Below are positions 62,536-64,000 of a stretch of 64,000 nt of DNA, one piece after another (within the stretch, counting starts at the first letter, position 1; every line of letters starts with the position of its first letter). Below the pieces are notes generated by a model. The model did no database searches, had not been told where the DNA came from, and saw only the letters and a list, made by a program, of their open reading frames with translations. The translations under genes and the position numbers were made by a program. Origin of the DNA: Sphaerothrix epifaneia (GTDB taxonomy: Bacteria; Cyanobacteriota; Cyanobacteriia; Phormidesmidales; Phormidesmidaceae); assembly GCF_042788235.1 (NCBI RefSeq), contig NZ_JBHZOL010000100.1, positions 1 to 64,000 of the forward strand. The letters are read 5' to 3'.

Positions 62536-62640
62536 GAGAGGACGCCATTGGAAGAGTTCCTTAACTGAATAGCCAGCCGAAGACAGCAGGGGCGTCATTA
62601 GCAATTTGAATTGCTTAATAGCCTGCCGAGGTATGGCATC
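62536..62640 (+). ncRNA. Ribosomal protein L10 leader
   Basis: The 281-base gap before rplJ contains the two conserved halves of the L10 leader: GCCGAAGACAGCAGG (62576-62590) and CCTGCCGAGGT (62622-62632), which pair as CAGG/CCTG around the intervening stem GCAATTTGAATTGC (62601-62614). This leader binds the L10-L12 complex and represses the rplJL operon. The match is from memory of the Rfam consensus. The exact ends are not defined. Confidence 0.8.
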
Positions 62641-62782
62641 TCCAAGAAGCTGAAGTTTGCTTTAGGTAAGCTTTGGTTTAGGGGATTGCTAAGCCTCGGT
62701 TGAAAGACTGGGGCTTTGATGTACTGGTAGTTAGGGAAATGAGCTTCGTTGTTATCCCCGAATAGAGGAGGTGAAACCCAGT

Positions 62783-63352
62783 ATGGGGAGAACGTTAGAA
62801 GGCAAAAAAGAAATCGTCGCTGAGCTACAGAACCTCTTAAGTGAGGCTCAACTGGCGTTAGTGATTGATTACAAAGGTCTGAGCGTAGCCGAAATTACCG
62901 ACCTGCGCAATCGCCTGCGGGAAAAAGGGGCTGTTTGTAAGGTGACTAAAAATACCCTGATGCGGATTGCCGTAGATGGGAACAAGACCTGGCAGCCTAT
63001 GCAGCAGTTTCTTAAGGAATCTTCTGCCTTTTTGCTGGTTCAAGACGATTTAGGCGGTGCTATTAAAGCCTATCAAGGCTTTCAAAAAGACACCAAAAAA
63101 ACCATCCTGCGGGGTGGGGTGATGGAAGGTCGGGCACTCAGTGAAGACGATATTAAGGCCATCACTGATCTGCCTTCCAAGGAAGAGTTGATTGCTCGGA
63201 TTGCGGGAGCTATCCAGGCCAACACAACCAAGCTAGCGGTGGGCGTCAAGGCGGTACCGACCAAGCTGGCTGTTGGTATCAAGGAAGTTCCGGCTTCTCT
63301 GACACGGGCTATCAAAGCAGTCGCGGACAAAGATCAAGCCGATGCTGCTTAA
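62783..63352 (+). CDS. rplJ: 50S ribosomal protein L10
   Basis: A 189-residue stalk protein. Diagnostic stretches are GKKEIVAELQNLLSEAQLALVIDYKGLSVAEITDLRNRLREKGA and KVTKNTLMRIAV. The ATG at 62783 (MGRTLEGKKE) fits cyanobacterial L10; a GTG at 62771 lies inside the ribosome site and is rejected. A strong GAGGAGG site is about 11 bases upstream. Translation is probably controlled by the L10 leader. The C-terminus contains a repeated TKLAVGVKAVPTKLAVGIKEVP stretch. Confidence 0.97.
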   Translation: MGRTLEGKKEIVAELQNLLSEAQLALVIDYKGLSVAEITDLRNRLREKGAVCKVTKNTLMRIAVDGNKTWQPMQQFLKESSAFLLVQDDLGGAIKAYQGFQKDTKKTILRGGVMEGRALSEDDIKAITDLPSKEELIARIAGAIQANTTKLAVGVKAVPTKLAVGIKEVPASLTRAIKAVADKDQADAA

Positions 63353-63416
63353 CGCTTGTGCCCAATTTGTTGTTTGTTATCTATAAAGTTTGACTGACTA
63401 TTAGGGAGTCCCACTC

Positions 63417-63827
63417 ATGTCTGAAAAAACTGATCAAATTCTCGAGCAGCTTAAGACTTTATCTTTGCTAGAAGCTTCTGAGCTGGTTAAGCAAATTGAA
63501 GAAGCCTTTGGTGTTGATGCCTCCGCTTCGGCGGGTGGCGGCATGATGATGATGCCGGGGATGATGCCGGGTGCTGCAGGGGGCGCTGCCGCTGCTGAAC
63601 CTGAAGAAGAGAAGACCGAGTTTGATGTAGTGCTTGAAGAAGTACCTGCTGATAAGAAGATTGCTATTCTTAAGGTCGTTCGCTCTCTAACGGGTTTAGG
63701 GCTGAAGGAAGCTAAAGAAATGGTTGAATCTGCGCCAAAGGCTGTTCAAGAAGCAGTCGCGAAAGAAAAGGCCGAAGATGCCAAGAAGCAACTGGAAGAG
63801 GCCGGCGCTAAGGTTAGCGTTAAGTAG
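63417..63827 (+). CDS. rplL: 50S ribosomal protein L7/L12
   Basis: A 136-residue stalk protein that recruits translation GTPases. The N-terminal dimer part (ILEQLKTLSLLEASELVKQIEEAFGVDA), the hinge (Ala/Gly/Met-rich with MMMMPGMMPG) and the globular part EKTEFDVVLEEVPADKKIAILKVVRSLTGLGLKEAKEMVESAP are all present. It follows rplJ by 64 bases and is the last gene before the terminator at 63948. Confidence 0.98.
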   Translation: MSEKTDQILEQLKTLSLLEASELVKQIEEAFGVDASASAGGGMMMMPGMMPGAAGGAAAAEPEEEKTEFDVVLEEVPADKKIAILKVVRSLTGLGLKEAKEMVESAPKAVQEAVAKEKAEDAKKQLEEAGAKVSVK

Positions 63828-63947
63828 ATTTAGATAGTGTCGTTGGTCTGCCGTTAGCGGTTGGCCGCGACAGGCTATTTGATCTGAATCCGGCATCCGG
63901 TATGCGTTAGTCAAAACCATCACTGACGTTATCGTGACGGCTACTGC

Positions 63948-63984
63948 AAAAATCCCTACCTAATCAAACAGGTAGGGATTTTTT
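63948..63984 (+). terminator. Rho-independent terminator after rplL
   Basis: AAATCCCTACCT pairs with AGGTAGGGATTT around an 8-base loop (63962-63969), followed by a run of T. It is a textbook terminator, 120 bases after the rplL stop codon. It may also serve a convergent gene outside the window, since the A/T flanks work both ways. Confidence 0.92.
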
Positions 63985-64000
63985 AGTTATATAGCTATAA

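Noticed and set aside
1..64000. CRISPR arrays, transposases, prophage genes, rRNA
   Set aside because: No regularly spaced repeats, transposase-like frames, phage structural genes or rRNA sequence were found on either strand.

Overview
The window is chromosomal DNA from a cyanobacterium. It carries photosystem II genes (psbB, psbT, psbM), a cytochrome c6-like protein, an SLH-OprB porin and phosphoenolpyruvate carboxylase. The octamer GCGATCGC (HIP1) occurs many times, inside genes and in at least one terminator. Base composition is roughly even. No transposase, phage gene, CRISPR array or rRNA was seen. The gene set fits a freshwater or terrestrial Leptolyngbya/Synechococcales-type lineage better than a marine picocyanobacterium, but the species cannot be fixed from the sequence.

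Layout. 1-5.9 kb, minus strand: a truncated HerA/DUF87-type ATPase, a small outer-membrane barrel, ppc and a small membrane protein. 6.6-11.3 kb: a two-gene polysaccharide O-acylation module (DUF1574/SGNH-like protein plus MBOAT acyltransferase). 11.7-14.4 kb: recR (apparently with an ATT start), a response regulator and lipA. 14.4-18.2 kb: a divergent pair of tandem ATPases, one ArsA/Get3-like and one CDC48-like AAA. 18.3-28.5 kb: signalling genes (GAF/PAS/GGDEF/EAL protein, cytochrome c6-like gene, hybrid histidine kinase translationally coupled to a membrane-tethered TAXI binding protein, GNAT acetyltransferase). 28.6-31.2 kb: a periplasmic-binding/TPR/DUF4912 protein. 31.1-34.5 kb: nrdR, psbT and psbB on minus; a [2Fe-2S] ferredoxin and psbM on plus. 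35-36.3 kb: small proteins of unknown function.

36.3-42.1 kb holds a urate uptake and oxidation set: an NCS2 xanthine/urate-type permease, a porin, an HpxO-like FAD urate hydroxylase and OHCU decarboxylase. A Tat-lipoprotein aldo/keto reductase, a DUF924 protein, a methyltransferase, an SSS symporter and a flavin reductase-like protein follow. 47-49 kb: a divergent amino-acid ABC binding lipoprotein and ATPase with no permease beside them. 49-53 kb: a cation/proton antiporter with a TrkA domain, MltA and a small conserved protein. 53-58 kb: a lipoprotein/cytosolic pair of unknown role, an orphan PstS/SphX-like protein and two TonB-like proteins. 58-59.4 kb: map and a membrane-bound cupredoxin. 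59.6-63.9 kb: the translation block rplS-trnW-secE-nusG-rplK-rplA-(L10 leader)-rplJ-rplL, closed by a strong terminator.

The items most worth a second look are the ATT-initiated recR, the urate module lacking an HIU hydrolase in the window, the histidine kinase/TAXI pair, the ArsA-like/CDC48-like pair, the four-repeat DUF1574 protein and the tandem TonB-like genes beside pstS. These are unusual arrangements of recognisable families; no wholly unknown system was demonstrated.
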